Below, piece by piece: positions 24,135-32,244 of a DNA stretch of 64,000 nucleotides. Source of the stretch: an uncultured bacterium (GTDB lineage Bacteria > Bacillota > Negativicutes > Acidaminococcales > Acidaminococcaceae). Under the pieces are notes generated by a model. The model worked only from the letters and a program-made list of their open reading frames with translations. It had not been told where the DNA came from and searched no databases. A program made the position numbers and the translations under genes. Where the stretch lies: positions 1 through 64,000 of the forward strand of contig CAJMQS010000005.1 in the NCBI GenBank assembly GCA_905215645.1, read 5' to 3'. Each line of letters starts with the position of its first letter. The first letter of the stretch is position 1.

Positions 24135-25085
24135 ATGATTACTGTGAAGAATACTTTGGCTGACGTTGTCCGGGATTATCCCCAGACCATCCCTTTTTTC
24201 AATGAACTCCACCTGGATTACTGCTGCGGCGGGGGGATCCCTCTGGAAGAAGCTGTGAAAAATACCGATCTGGATGCGGAAAAAGTGGTGGCGGACCTGA
24301 ATGATTACATTGCCGCCCACAGCTCCAGAACCGGCAGCCAGCAGGAATCCCTGGAACGGTTCAAGAACCTTTCCATTCCTGACATGCTCCAGGACCTGGA
24401 AGCCACCCACCATGTGGATGAACGGAACTACATGGCAGAAATCGAAACCGACCTGAACAAGATCCTCCTGGTCCATTTCGTCCACCACGGAGAACTGCTC
24501 ACCCGGCTCCATCATCTCTACGGCACTCTGAAAACCGAACTGGAAGAACACTTTGCCCGGGAAGAACGGCTGGTATTCCCGCTGATGCGGTCCTATCCCC
24601 AGCCCAACCTGGAAGTCCTCACCCTGATCCAGAACCTGGAAAAGGATCATTCCGCCGCCGGGGACATCATCAAGGAAATCGAAGCCCTGACGGATCATTT
24701 CACCGTGCCGGCCGATGCCTGCGCCACCTTCAAACGGACCTATCAGCTGTTGGAAGCATTCGTCAATGATGTATTCGTCCACATCTTCAAGGAAAATTCC
24801 ATCGTTTTCCCGGAATATGCGGAAAAAGCGCCCAATCAGGAAGAACTGGATCATCAGGTGGAAGTGTCTCTGGAACAAGAAGCGGGCAGCAACAGCAACA
24901 CCTGCGGCTACTGTGAAAGCGAAAATGGGGAAGAAAAGAGTCCGGTGCTCTTTGAATGCGGAAACTGCGGTGCCCTGTACTGCAGCGACTGCGGAGAGAC
25001 CGGCTGCCCCAGCTGCGGCGCCTCCTTTAGCCACGCTCATCCCATCGAATATTCCGGAAGCAGCTGGAATCCCAATCAAGATTGA
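24135..25085 (+). CDS. ric: Iron-sulfur cluster repair di-iron protein (RIC/ScdA/YtfE) with zinc-ribbon tail
   Basis: This 316-residue protein starts with the ScdA_N domain (residues 1-60, LHLDYCCGGG) followed by a hemerythrin-like four-helix domain (about residues 85-240) with the iron-binding HHGELLTRLHHL, EEHFAREERLVFPL, KDHSAAGDII and HIFKENSIVFPEY segments. RIC repairs Fe-S clusters damaged by oxygen or nitric oxide. Unusually, residues 257-294 add four CxxC pairs (C257/C260, C275/C278, C283/C286, C291/C294), enough for two zinc or iron sites. The family normally ends after the hemerythrin domain (about 220-240 residues). GGGAGG precedes the ATG. Confidence 0.92.
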   Translation: MITVKNTLADVVRDYPQTIPFFNELHLDYCCGGGIPLEEAVKNTDLDAEKVVADLNDYIAAHSSRTGSQQESLERFKNLSIPDMLQDLEATHHVDERNYMAEIETDLNKILLVHFVHHGELLTRLHHLYGTLKTELEEHFAREERLVFPLMRSYPQPNLEVLTLIQNLEKDHSAAGDIIKEIEALTDHFTVPADACATFKRTYQLLEAFVNDVFVHIFKENSIVFPEYAEKAPNQEELDHQVEVSLEQEAGSNSNTCGYCESENGEEKSPVLFECGNCGALYCSDCGETGCPSCGASFSHAHPIEYSGSSWNPNQD

Positions 25086-25105
25086 GGGGGAAGGACGGAA
25101 AGGCT

Positions 25106-25243
25106 GACGCATAACCCAGGCACGGGATATGCACCCATCTACTTTGTCAGCGGGGAATTTGGTCCGCGGCATGTACGTTCATGTACTATGCCACGAACCA
25201 AATTCCCCGCTTTCGCGTATCTGGGTACATCTCCCGCGCCTGG
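25106..25243 (+). repeat. Repeat family A, copy A8
   Basis: Begins GACGCATAAC 20 bases after the RIC stop. Outer arms CCAGGCACGGGATATGCACC/GGGTACATCTCCCGCGCCTGG and inner arms AGCGGGGAATTTGGT/ACCAAATTCCCCGCT, the latter a perfect 15-bp pairing where A5 has a G-T pair. Confidence 0.9.
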
Positions 25244-25249
25244 AAGAGA

Positions 25250-25305
25250 GCTGGGCCCATCTGCTTTGTCGAATTCGCGCATCTGGACCCATCTCGTGTG
25301 CCTGG
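25250..25305 (+). repeat. Repeat family A, short form A9 (inner hairpin missing)
   Basis: GCCCATCTGCTTTGTC joins directly to GAATTCGCGCATCTGG, then CCCATCTCGTGTGCCTGG. The inner stem is absent, with a junction like that of A3. Confidence 0.8.
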
Positions 25306-25324
25306 AAGGAGCCGGGGCAGGGAA

Positions 25325-25364
25325 GAGGTCAGCTTGTTGGAGGTTAGCAGGCCGGTGCTGCATC
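25325..25364 (+). repeat. Repeat family B, fragment B7
   Basis: GAGGTCAGCTTGTTGGAG through GGCCGGTGCTGCATC matches the middle of family B; both ends are missing. Confidence 0.75.
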
Positions 25365-25765
25365 GCCAATTACGGTTCCTTCAACTCAGGACCTTATGCC
25401 CCCACCACCGGGCCTGGGGAACCCCCTACCCGTGCAAGCACGGGTCCCTTCCCCCTTGCTCCACGGGACTAGGATGCTCCTATTCGTCGCATCCGTCGCA
25501 GGGGACACGAGCTGGACCACTCCTGGTTCGGGTCAGAAACTCGTACATCTGGCGAGCCGCCGGTTGTGCGGCTCCTAATAGCCAATGCTCTTCACTCTGC
25601 ACTCTTCGCTCTGCACTTTCGGCCCATTGCTGTATAACTATACTGTGATGAAGGTTTACCGAGAACTTGTTGATACATATTGTCTTCTTTAGGTGCCCGG
25701 ATTTTTCACACTTTTATGATAGGATATATGCTGTCAGTTATTTTTTTAGAAAAGAGGGATCTTCC
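25365..25765. other. Structured intergenic stretch without a recognisable gene
   Basis: This 400-bp stretch holds hairpins CCCGTGC-AA-GCACGGG (around 25429-25444) and GAGCCGCC-GGTT-GTGCGGCTC (around 25554-25577), and a direct repeat of CTCTGCACT at 25613-25640. Open frames across it cross the repeats and lack ribosome-binding sites. It could be the remnant of a mobile element, but I cannot name one. The last 100 bases are AT-rich and probably contain the promoter of the next gene. Confidence 0.4.
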
Positions 25766-27007
25766 ATGAAAATATCTGCTGCTTTCTGTACAGGACTGCT
25801 TCTGTGCCTGCCGGCCTGGACTGTTCTGGCTGCTACGGGGCAGCCGGAGAATGGGAAGGAGGGGGCCACTCCTGTTCCTGTCTCCATGGAGCAGAAAGGG
25901 ACATTACTGGCCACTTTTGTGCCCCGAAGCCAGGGCTTTCAGACACGGACCATTACGAATTCCTCCAGTCAGGATTATTTCCGGGCTTCGTCTGCAGAAG
26001 AAGGGGTCCTGCAGATTATAAAGGACGGGCAGTTTTTTGTGAATGGGTTTCCTGTTCCCCGGGATGCAGCTGAACTGGATGCCCGTTGGCCCCATGGATA
26101 TCAGGTAAACGGGTCTTCTTGGCTTACCCACGGCCCGGAGGGGTTTACTGTGGATAAAAAAGTGTATCGGGAATACGGCCAGGCTCTGCTGGCGCTGGTA
26201 AGACGGATCCCTGCCGGACTGCCCATCCGGCTTTACGATACGGATGGGGATCTGCGGGCGGACCGGATCGAAGCTTCCGTCCTGGAAGCAGTGATTCCTC
26301 AGCATATCCGGCAGGATCCCCAAGGCAGCTTTAGGATCCGCCGCCTGGCCCGGGAAGCTTATCCGGCTCCTGTTCCTGGGGAAGGCAGAAAATTCGACGG
26401 GGAACATTTTACCAACCGCTCCAGGGAAATCATCCCGCCTTCTCAGATGGATTCCCGTCTGGCACCGGGAGAAATAGGACTGTTTGCCTATGGCCCTCAG
26501 GGCTGGAGCATGCAGCGGGCCCTTCCTGTGACCGGGGCACTGGAAGAAGCCAAAGACCATGAATATTACCAGATCAATGGAATCCGCTATCAGGATGCCA
26601 TGCGCTTTTCCCGGGACAATCTGCCCATTTCCAACCGGTGCGGGGAATTTATCAATACCTTGACTTATTTTGGACTTACAGGGACCCAGGGAGTTCCTGT
26701 CACTCTTTGGCTGGTGGATACGGGAAATCCGGCCCAGCAGGGAGCTCCTGCAGGGTTTACTTCAGGATCCAGTGCTCCGCTGGTCTTAACCCGGGCCCTG
26801 GGGGAAGCCCGGGCCGCTTTCCGCAGCGTGCCAGTCAGTCAGGATGGACGGGATGTGCCTTCCGGCAGCTGCTGGATGACACCGCAAACCAGCCGGCAGC
26901 TGAAACAGATTGCCGGTGATGCCCGGGAAAGTCTCCGGGAAAAGGCTCCTTCCACCGTTATGGATTACGAAAGCTATCTCCTTTATCTGGCTCTCCATGG
27001 GAGCTAG
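25766..27007 (+). CDS. Large secreted protein of unknown function
   Basis: This 413-residue protein starts at ATG 25766, preceded by AAGAGGG; the frame is open from 25667 but the extension is not signal-like. Residues 1-24 form a signal peptide (ISAAFCTGLLLCLPAWTVLAA). The mature chain has a low-complexity start (GQPENGKEGATPVPV), then mixed segments without membrane helices. Two cysteines, in SNRCGEFINT and SGSCWMTP, could form a disulfide. Repeated mentions of Tyr-Gln-Ile/Val-Asn-Gly (GYQVNG, YYQING) suggest an internal duplication. No family is recognised. It shares its region with the C39-like protein that follows. Confidence 0.72.
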   Translation: MKISAAFCTGLLLCLPAWTVLAATGQPENGKEGATPVPVSMEQKGTLLATFVPRSQGFQTRTITNSSSQDYFRASSAEEGVLQIIKDGQFFVNGFPVPRDAAELDARWPHGYQVNGSSWLTHGPEGFTVDKKVYREYGQALLALVRRIPAGLPIRLYDTDGDLRADRIEASVLEAVIPQHIRQDPQGSFRIRRLAREAYPAPVPGEGRKFDGEHFTNRSREIIPPSQMDSRLAPGEIGLFAYGPQGWSMQRALPVTGALEEAKDHEYYQINGIRYQDAMRFSRDNLPISNRCGEFINTLTYFGLTGTQGVPVTLWLVDTGNPAQQGAPAGFTSGSSAPLVLTRALGEARAAFRSVPVSQDGRDVPSGSCWMTPQTSRQLKQIAGDARESLREKAPSTVMDYESYLLYLALHGS

Positions 27008-27235
27008 GATGATATTGGCGCCCGCTATGCCGGGTATCATTTTTCAGGAATCCAGACCGGGACAGGGACCGTTGTACAGGGAGACAGCCGGCGGTGACAG
27101 GCAGAAACAGTTACCCTGCCAACAGCCCTTTGGAGATTGAAGGCAGTAAAAGGCTGTTTTCCGTATCCGTCACATTTGCCCTGGCAAAGTGTGCTGTACT
27201 AGTAGGAAAAAATAGCAGAAAAAGGCGGTGATTCC

Positions 27236-27841
27236 ATGAGGAAGGAACTTCCTTATTTCACCATTGACGGTGCTTTTGGGGGCAGCCAGGAATGGTTTAC
27301 TCAGGATAAATGGATGCAGTTGGGGGGCTGTGCGGCGGTGACGGCTGTGGACTGCAGTTTATATTTTTCCCTGTATAAAGGAAAACGGGAAGTCTGTCCT
27401 CAGGCCCGGATGGAACTTTCCCGCAAGGAATATATTGCGCTGGGCATGGAGATGAAACCTTATCTCCGGCCCCGGTTTACTGGTATCGACCGGTTGGAAA
27501 TCTATGAAGAAGGATTCAGCAGGTACCTGGAAGACCGGGGTGTTTCAGATATCTGCTTGGAAGGCTGGGAGGGGAGCCGGTCTTATAACGCCACTCTGGA
27601 AACGGTCAAAAAGCAAATCGACGGAGGCTGGCCCATTCCTGTCCTGACCCTGAAGCATCGGCAGCCTTCTTTTTCCAATCTGGTCTGGCACTGGTATCTT
27701 ATTACCGGCTATGATGTGTTCGAGGATATCTGTGCCGTAAAGGTCACCACCTATGGAACCTGGAGATGGCTGGACCTGAAGGAACTGTGGCATACCGGCT
27801 ACCGCCGCCGGGGAGGGCTGATCCTGTTCGATGACAGATGA
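27236..27841 (+). CDS. C39-like papain-fold protein
   Basis: This 201-residue protein has the layout of a peptidase_C39-like fold: the motif LGGCAAVTAVDC near residue 30 offers a catalytic Cys at the start of a helix, and WHWYLITGYD near residue 155 offers the His, followed by VKVTTYGTW. There is no signal peptide or bacteriocin-transporter domain. A free-standing papain-like peptidase or amidase is the best guess; the C/H pairing is read from the sequence, the family from the pattern. The stop codon TGA abuts ACCCAGGCGCGGGG, the left arm of a family A repeat. Confidence 0.65.
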   Translation: MRKELPYFTIDGAFGGSQEWFTQDKWMQLGGCAAVTAVDCSLYFSLYKGKREVCPQARMELSRKEYIALGMEMKPYLRPRFTGIDRLEIYEEGFSRYLEDRGVSDICLEGWEGSRSYNATLETVKKQIDGGWPIPVLTLKHRQPSFSNLVWHWYLITGYDVFEDICAVKVTTYGTWRWLDLKELWHTGYRRRGGLILFDDR

Positions 27842-28036
27842 CCCAGGCGCGGGGGAAATGGAAAGACTTCAGACACGGCCGGAAGCCTTCAGATTTTAGA
27901 CGTCAGCCTGTTGGCGATGTGCGGGACGGTGCTTGCTGCATCTCCATCGAACAAAGCTGACGTCTGACTTCTGAGAGGCCCGTAAGGGCCGGTTCTGACG
28001 TCTTTTTTACTATCTGGACCCATCTCCCGTACCTTA
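27841..28036 (+). repeat. Family A element A10 split by family B element B5
   Basis: The left arm ACCCAGGCGCGGGG (27841-27854) and the right arm ATCTGGACCCATCTCCCGTACC (28012-28033) are A outer arms, separated by a complete B copy. The A inner stem is missing. This is direct evidence for insertion of B into A or for replacement of the A core. Confidence 0.75.
27865..28002 (+). repeat. Repeat family B, copy B5
   Basis: Begins GACTTCAGACACGGCC and ends GGCCGGTTCTGACGTC. TTAGACGTCAGC pairs with GCTGACGTCTGA, GGCCC-GTAA-GGGCC forms the GNRA hairpin, and a TCTTTTTTAC tract follows. Very close to B4, including TGCTTGCTGCATCT. Confidence 0.88.
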
Positions 28037-28062
28037 CGGATTTTCAGAGGAATTAAAATTTA

Positions 28063-28118
28063 ATTCAGCATTTACTAAATCAAAATCATCTATTATAATT
28101 AAGTAAATACTAAATTAA
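28063..28118 (+). promoter_or_regulatory. Promoter/operator region of the arsR-chrA operon
   Basis: The AT-rich stretch contains ATTTACTAAAT and the inverse AAGTAAATACTAAATT, with TATAAT between them. The arrangement of ATTTACT and AGTAAAT half-sites around a -10 box is typical of ArsR-family operators. Confidence 0.5.
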
Positions 28119-28131
28119 AAGAGGCGGAGCT

Positions 28132-28455
28132 ATGGAACTTGACTGTATACTGAAAGCACTGGGTGAACCGATGCGGCTGAAGATCTATCAGGCAATTTTG
28201 GAAAGAAAACACTGCGTCCGGTCTCTTTCCAAAAAGTTCGGGATCTCGGAATCGGCCATTTCCCAGCATCTGAAAATCATGAGGGAGGCAGGTTTGGTCT
28301 ATGGAGAAAAGTACGGATATCATATGCATTATCTGCCGGACCAGAAAGCCATCGACTTCCTGGCGGAGCAGATAGAGCAGATGCGGAGGGATTCTCTACA
28401 GGTGGACCGTGAGCAAAAAGCCTGCCAATGTGAATATCGGGGGAGAGAATCATGA
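28132..28455 (+). CDS. ArsR family transcriptional regulator
   Basis: This 107-residue winged-helix protein has the N-terminal LDCILKALGEPMRLKIYQAI and recognition helix SESAISQHLKIMREAGLV, which mark it as ArsR/SmtB family. Cysteines at CVRSL and near the C-terminus (ACQCEYRG) could sense metal or oxyanion; the classical ELCVCDL site is not present. It overlaps the first transporter gene by 4 bp and so probably controls the chromate-type transporter with an operator at the upstream palindrome. Confidence 0.88.
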   Translation: MELDCILKALGEPMRLKIYQAILERKHCVRSLSKKFGISESAISQHLKIMREAGLVYGEKYGYHMHYLPDQKAIDFLAEQIEQMRRDSLQVDREQKACQCEYRGRES

Positions 28456-29036
28456 AACGGGATCAGATCCAGGATTTATTTCTCACTTTTGCCAAAATCG
28501 GACTGTTTACCTTTGGAGGTGGGTATGCCATGATTTCCATGATTGAACACAGCTGTGTGGAAGAAAAGCACTGGATCACCCATGAGGAACTGATGGATAT
28601 CACCGTGATCGCAGAATCCACGCCCGGTCCCATCGCCATCAACTGTGCCACCTTTACCGGATATAAGCAGGCCGGACTGGTGGGAGCTTTGGCGGCTACT
28701 TTTGGAATCGTCGTCCCTCCTTTTCTGGTCATTTTGACTGCTTCACGGTTCCTGTACGATTCCTTCTCATGGAAACTGCTGGATGCCTCTTTCCAGGGAA
28801 TCAAGATCGCTGTAGGGCTTTTGATCCTGGAGGCAGCCATGATGATGTTGAGAAAAGGTGCTAGGACGGGGTTGTCATGGGGCATCCTCCTGAGTTCCTG
28901 CCTAGCCATGCTCTGTATCGATATCTTTGGCCTGCCGATTTCTTCCATCCGGTTGATACTCCTGGCCGCAGGGATCAGTCTGGCATCCTCCAGGCTGAAG
29001 GCACCATCTCATCAAGAAAGCGGTGGTGGAAAATGA
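28452..29036 (+). CDS. Chromate transporter family protein, first half (ChrA N-type)
   Basis: This 194-residue membrane protein is a short-chain CHR-family member with the diagnostic FTFGGGYAMISMIEHSCVEEK and ITVIAESTPGPIAINCATFTGY motifs. The start overlaps arsR by ATGA. Short CHR proteins come in adjacent pairs that form one transporter. The substrate may be chromate/sulfate or another anion; ArsR control is consistent with oxyanion efflux. Confidence 0.92.
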   Translation: MKRDQIQDLFLTFAKIGLFTFGGGYAMISMIEHSCVEEKHWITHEELMDITVIAESTPGPIAINCATFTGYKQAGLVGALAATFGIVVPPFLVILTASRFLYDSFSWKLLDASFQGIKIAVGLLILEAAMMMLRKGARTGLSWGILLSSCLAMLCIDIFGLPISSIRLILLAAGISLASSRLKAPSHQESGGGK

Positions 29037-29596
29037 TCTATCTGGATTTGTTTGCAGGATTTTTGAAAGTCGGATGTTTTGCCTTCGGCGGAGCGTACGG
29101 CGCCATTCCTCTGATCCGTGACGTTGTCCTGTCCTACGGGTGGCTGACTGATGATATGCTGACCTATATGATTGCTGTCAGTGAAAGTACGCCGGGACCG
29201 ATCATGGTCAATCTGGCAACCTATGTGGGGAGCAGCCAGGGAGGCTTCCTGGGAGCCGTCACTGCGACAGCCGCCGTTGTCCTGCCTTCGTTCCTGATCA
29301 TCCTCTTGGTCACGGCACTGCTCCATCATCTGCTGGAAAACTGGTTTATCCAGAGCCTTCTGCGTGGGATGAAACCCTGCGTCACAGGTATCGTGCTGGC
29401 GACCGGCCTCTATATGACCTTCCAGCATTGCTTTGGCTCAGGGAATCATCCTCGACAGGCGTTCCAGGCACTTCTGGTGCTCTTTGGGCTGATTTTGGGC
29501 AAAATGAGTTACCAGCGAGCCATGAAAAAGAAATTTTCTCCCATTGGACTGATTTTAACTTCCGCTGTCCTGGGCATCCTGGTCTATGGAGGGTAG
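29033..29596 (+). CDS. Chromate transporter family protein, second half
   Basis: This 187-residue partner has the motifs GCFAFGGAYGAIPLI and MIAVSESTPGPIMVNLATYVG. ATG 29033 overlaps the preceding stop by 4 bp; the longer frame from 28877 lies inside the first gene. It lies antiparallel to its partner in the usual CHR pair. No clear terminator follows before the convergent MATE gene. Confidence 0.92.
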   Translation: MIYLDLFAGFLKVGCFAFGGAYGAIPLIRDVVLSYGWLTDDMLTYMIAVSESTPGPIMVNLATYVGSSQGGFLGAVTATAAVVLPSFLIILLVTALLHHLLENWFIQSLLRGMKPCVTGIVLATGLYMTFQHCFGSGNHPRQAFQALLVLFGLILGKMSYQRAMKKKFSPIGLILTSAVLGILVYGG

Positions 29597-29643
29597 AAAG
29601 AAGAAAAAGACGTTCCTTAATAGGAAAGATTCTCTCCAGTTGC

Positions 29644-30993
29644 TCATCCGACCGACGGATCCATTTTCTTTCCTTTCCACTTTCCCCGCCGGTATTCCCA
29701 GCCGGAAAGCAGGAAATTGGCCAGCCAGCCCAGGGGAACGGCGTACCAGACGAAGGGGATGCCGAAGCGGGGGGCCAGGGCCATGGCCAGGCTGACCCGG
29801 AGACCCAGGTTCACCAGGTTGGCGATGGTGAACATCTGCATGTCGCCGGCTCCCCGGAGGACCCCATCCATGGACATCTTCATGCCGATGAAACAGAAGA
29901 AAAAGCCCATGAAACGGAAATAGCCTTCGGCAGTCTGGAAGGCGGCAGCCGAGCCGTCGCTTCCCAGGAAGAATTCAGCCAGGGGATGGCTCCCCAGTTC
30001 CATGAGGAGGCAGTTCAGGAGGGCAAACACAAAGACCAGGCGGAAGGCAGCTTTGAGGCCGGATGGGATCCGTTCCGGCTGTTCAGCCCCCAGGTTCTGG
30101 GCCGTATAGGGGCTCATGGCGTTGCCGATGGCGGCCATGGGGACCACGCACAGCCCTTCCACCCGCATGGCAGCGGAAAAACCGGCCAGGGCTTCCGAAC
30201 CGAATCCATTGACCACCGACTGGACCAGCATCATGCCGATGGAGACGGTGGACTGCTGGAGGATGGAAGGCAGGGCAATCCGGGTCATAGGCAGCAGTTC
30301 TTCCGGCGCAAAGAACCGGGGCTTTTCCGAAGGCATATGATGGAGTACCCAAGTGAGGACCCCGAAGGAAAGGATGGCAGCGATCCCCTGGGCGATGAGG
30401 GTGGCCCAGGCTACCCCGGCAACCCCCAGGCCATAGCGGGTCACCAGGATCCAATCCAGCAGTACATTGAAGAGAGAGGAAAAAATCAGGAAGAACAGGG
30501 GAATCCTTGACTTTCCCAGCGCGTTGAACATGGCGGACAGGACGGAATACATGAACAGGAAAGGCAGCCCCAGGAAATATACCCGGAGATACACATCGGC
30601 CAGGCCCAGTACGTCTGCCGGGGTAGCCAGCAGCTCCATGATATCCAGGCTGAACAGGAGGCCGATGCCCCCCAGCACCAGACTCAGGAGCAGGAAAGCC
30701 AGGAGGGCCGTATACAAGGCTTCCTTCATCTTTTTATATTGTCCGGCCCCGAAATACCGGCTCACCCGGACGGAGGCTCCGATACCCCCGCCGATGGCGA
30801 TCCAGATGAAGATGTTGGTGAAAGCATAAGAGGCGCCCACCGCTGCCAGGGCCTGTTCTCCCACATAACGGCCCACAATGGCAGAATCGGCCATGGTATA
30901 GGTCTGCTGGAAGAAATTCCCGATGATCATGGGGAGGGCGAAGTACAGTAGGGCTTTCAGGGGATTCTCAGTGATCAGATAGTCGCTTTTCAT
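29644..30993 (-). CDS. MATE family multidrug efflux transporter
   Basis: This 449-residue protein has 12 predicted membrane segments and two MatE domains. The N-terminal start MKSDYLITENPLKALLYFALPMIIGNFFQQTYTMAD and AIVGRYVGEQALAAVG are typical of the NorM/DinF superfamily. It exports cationic compounds in exchange for Na+ or H+. It overlaps the end of the upstream M20 gene by 4 bp, so the two are one minus-strand operon. Confidence 0.93.
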   Translation of the reverse strand: MKSDYLITENPLKALLYFALPMIIGNFFQQTYTMADSAIVGRYVGEQALAAVGASYAFTNIFIWIAIGGGIGASVRVSRYFGAGQYKKMKEALYTALLAFLLLSLVLGGIGLLFSLDIMELLATPADVLGLADVYLRVYFLGLPFLFMYSVLSAMFNALGKSRIPLFFLIFSSLFNVLLDWILVTRYGLGVAGVAWATLIAQGIAAILSFGVLTWVLHHMPSEKPRFFAPEELLPMTRIALPSILQQSTVSIGMMLVQSVVNGFGSEALAGFSAAMRVEGLCVVPMAAIGNAMSPYTAQNLGAEQPERIPSGLKAAFRLVFVFALLNCLLMELGSHPLAEFFLGSDGSAAAFQTAEGYFRFMGFFFCFIGMKMSMDGVLRGAGDMQMFTIANLVNLGLRVSLAMALAPRFGIPFVWYAVPLGWLANFLLSGWEYRRGKWKGKKMDPSVG

Positions 30994-32141
30994 AGGATTC
31001 GCTCCTCTGCCAGCTTCAGGAACAGGGAAACTGGGGTAGGGAGGATCTGGTCGTTGAAGTCATATTCCGGACGATGGGGGATGGGCCAGTCTTTTCCGTT
31101 GCCCACGTAAAACATGGCACCGGGGCAGACTTTCAGGTACCAGCCGAAATCTTCGGAAGGCCGCCAGGGCTTTTCCATAGGCGCCAGCTCAAGGCCCAGG
31201 CTGCGGGCGGCTCTGCGGACCCGTTCAGCACAGCGGGGGTCGTTGACCGTAGCCGGGAAGGAATCGGATTCTGCGAAGGAAAGAGCAAGATTGGATAGCT
31301 TTCCCAGACGGAAGGCTTCCTCCCGGAGACGGGTTTCCACGTCTGCCAGGTCTTCTTCCCGGTCCGCCCGGAGGGTGAAGGCAATCTCTCCTTCTCCCGG
31401 AGAAATGCCGAAATCACGGCCCCCCAGATGGATTCCCACGATGGTCAGCAAAGTGAAGGATGCGGCTCCTTGGGCTTCTGCTGCCAGTTGGCCGGCAAAA
31501 AGAACCATCTGGGCCAGAGCGGGAGCTGGGTTCCGGCCGTTTTCTGGGGCGCCGGCATGGGTCTCTTTCCCCAGGAAGCGGATGATCAGTCCCTTGGAGG
31601 CGCACTGGGTGAGCCCATCCCGGATCATCACCGCGTTTTCCGGATAGCCGCTGAGATTGTGGAAGGCGTACACTTCTCCCATACCTACGGTCTGGAGGAA
31701 ATCTGCACAGGGCTTTCCTCCTCTGCCGGTTTCCTCTGCTGACTGGAAGATGAGATATACCGGCCGCTGGATCTTCCTGTCCTTTTCCAGGAGCAGAGAA
31801 AGGGCAGCCAGAGCAGCAGAATGGCCGTCGTGCCCACATTTGTGGGCAACCTGCGCTTTTTTCGAGCCATAGGGCAGGGAAAGGGTCTCCGGCAGGGGCA
31901 GGGCATCCATATCCGCCCGGAAGCCGATGGGCGGCTTTCCATTCTCCACAGCCGGTTCGTACAGTGCATAGAACCAGTCCCCCTGGGTCACGATTTTCAA
32001 TTTCGTATGCAGCCTGATGAAATCCATCAGGCGTCTTTTTGTTTCTGTTTCCTCCCCAGACAGTTCCGGGTGGGCATGGAGGGTGTGGCGCAGAGCAATG
32101 ACCTGTGCCCAGTCCAATTGAGATATAGGTTCCTGATCCAT
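30990..32141 (-). CDS. M20 family amidohydrolase
   Basis: This 383-residue metallopeptidase-fold amidohydrolase of the IAA-amino-acid/hippurate hydrolase group has LHAHPELSGEETET, the metal-binding AHKCGHDGHSAA, and QSAEETGRGG with the catalytic Glu. Start is taken as ATG at 32141 (MDQEP...), preceded by GAAAGGAAA; the frame continues upstream to 32186 without a ribosome-binding site. It probably deacylates an N-acyl amino acid in the cytoplasm. Its partner gene is a MATE exporter, which may export the product or the parent compound. Confidence 0.88.
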   Translation of the reverse strand: MDQEPISQLDWAQVIALRHTLHAHPELSGEETETKRRLMDFIRLHTKLKIVTQGDWFYALYEPAVENGKPPIGFRADMDALPLPETLSLPYGSKKAQVAHKCGHDGHSAALAALSLLLEKDRKIQRPVYLIFQSAEETGRGGKPCADFLQTVGMGEVYAFHNLSGYPENAVMIRDGLTQCASKGLIIRFLGKETHAGAPENGRNPAPALAQMVLFAGQLAAEAQGAASFTLLTIVGIHLGGRDFGISPGEGEIAFTLRADREEDLADVETRLREEAFRLGKLSNLALSFAESDSFPATVNDPRCAERVRRAARSLGLELAPMEKPWRPSEDFGWYLKVCPGAMFYVGNGKDWPIPHRPEYDFNDQILPTPVSLFLKLAEERIL

Positions 32142-32244
32142 GTTTTTTCCTTTCTGAGGGGCAGCTGCAGCGCCCTTTTGTCTCATTTCCTAATGGTACT
32201 ACAAAACCAGCAGAAAAAAAATAAAAAATGATGTAATAAAACTA

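Noticed and set aside
25365..25640. Group II intron or retron remnant
   Set aside because: The hairpin GAGCCGCCGGTTGTGCGGCTC does not have the domain V pattern, and no reverse transcriptase is near.
14101..28036. CRISPR array as explanation for the repeats
   Set aside because: Units are about 140 bp, palindromic, spaced by kilobases with genes between, and no cas genes are present.
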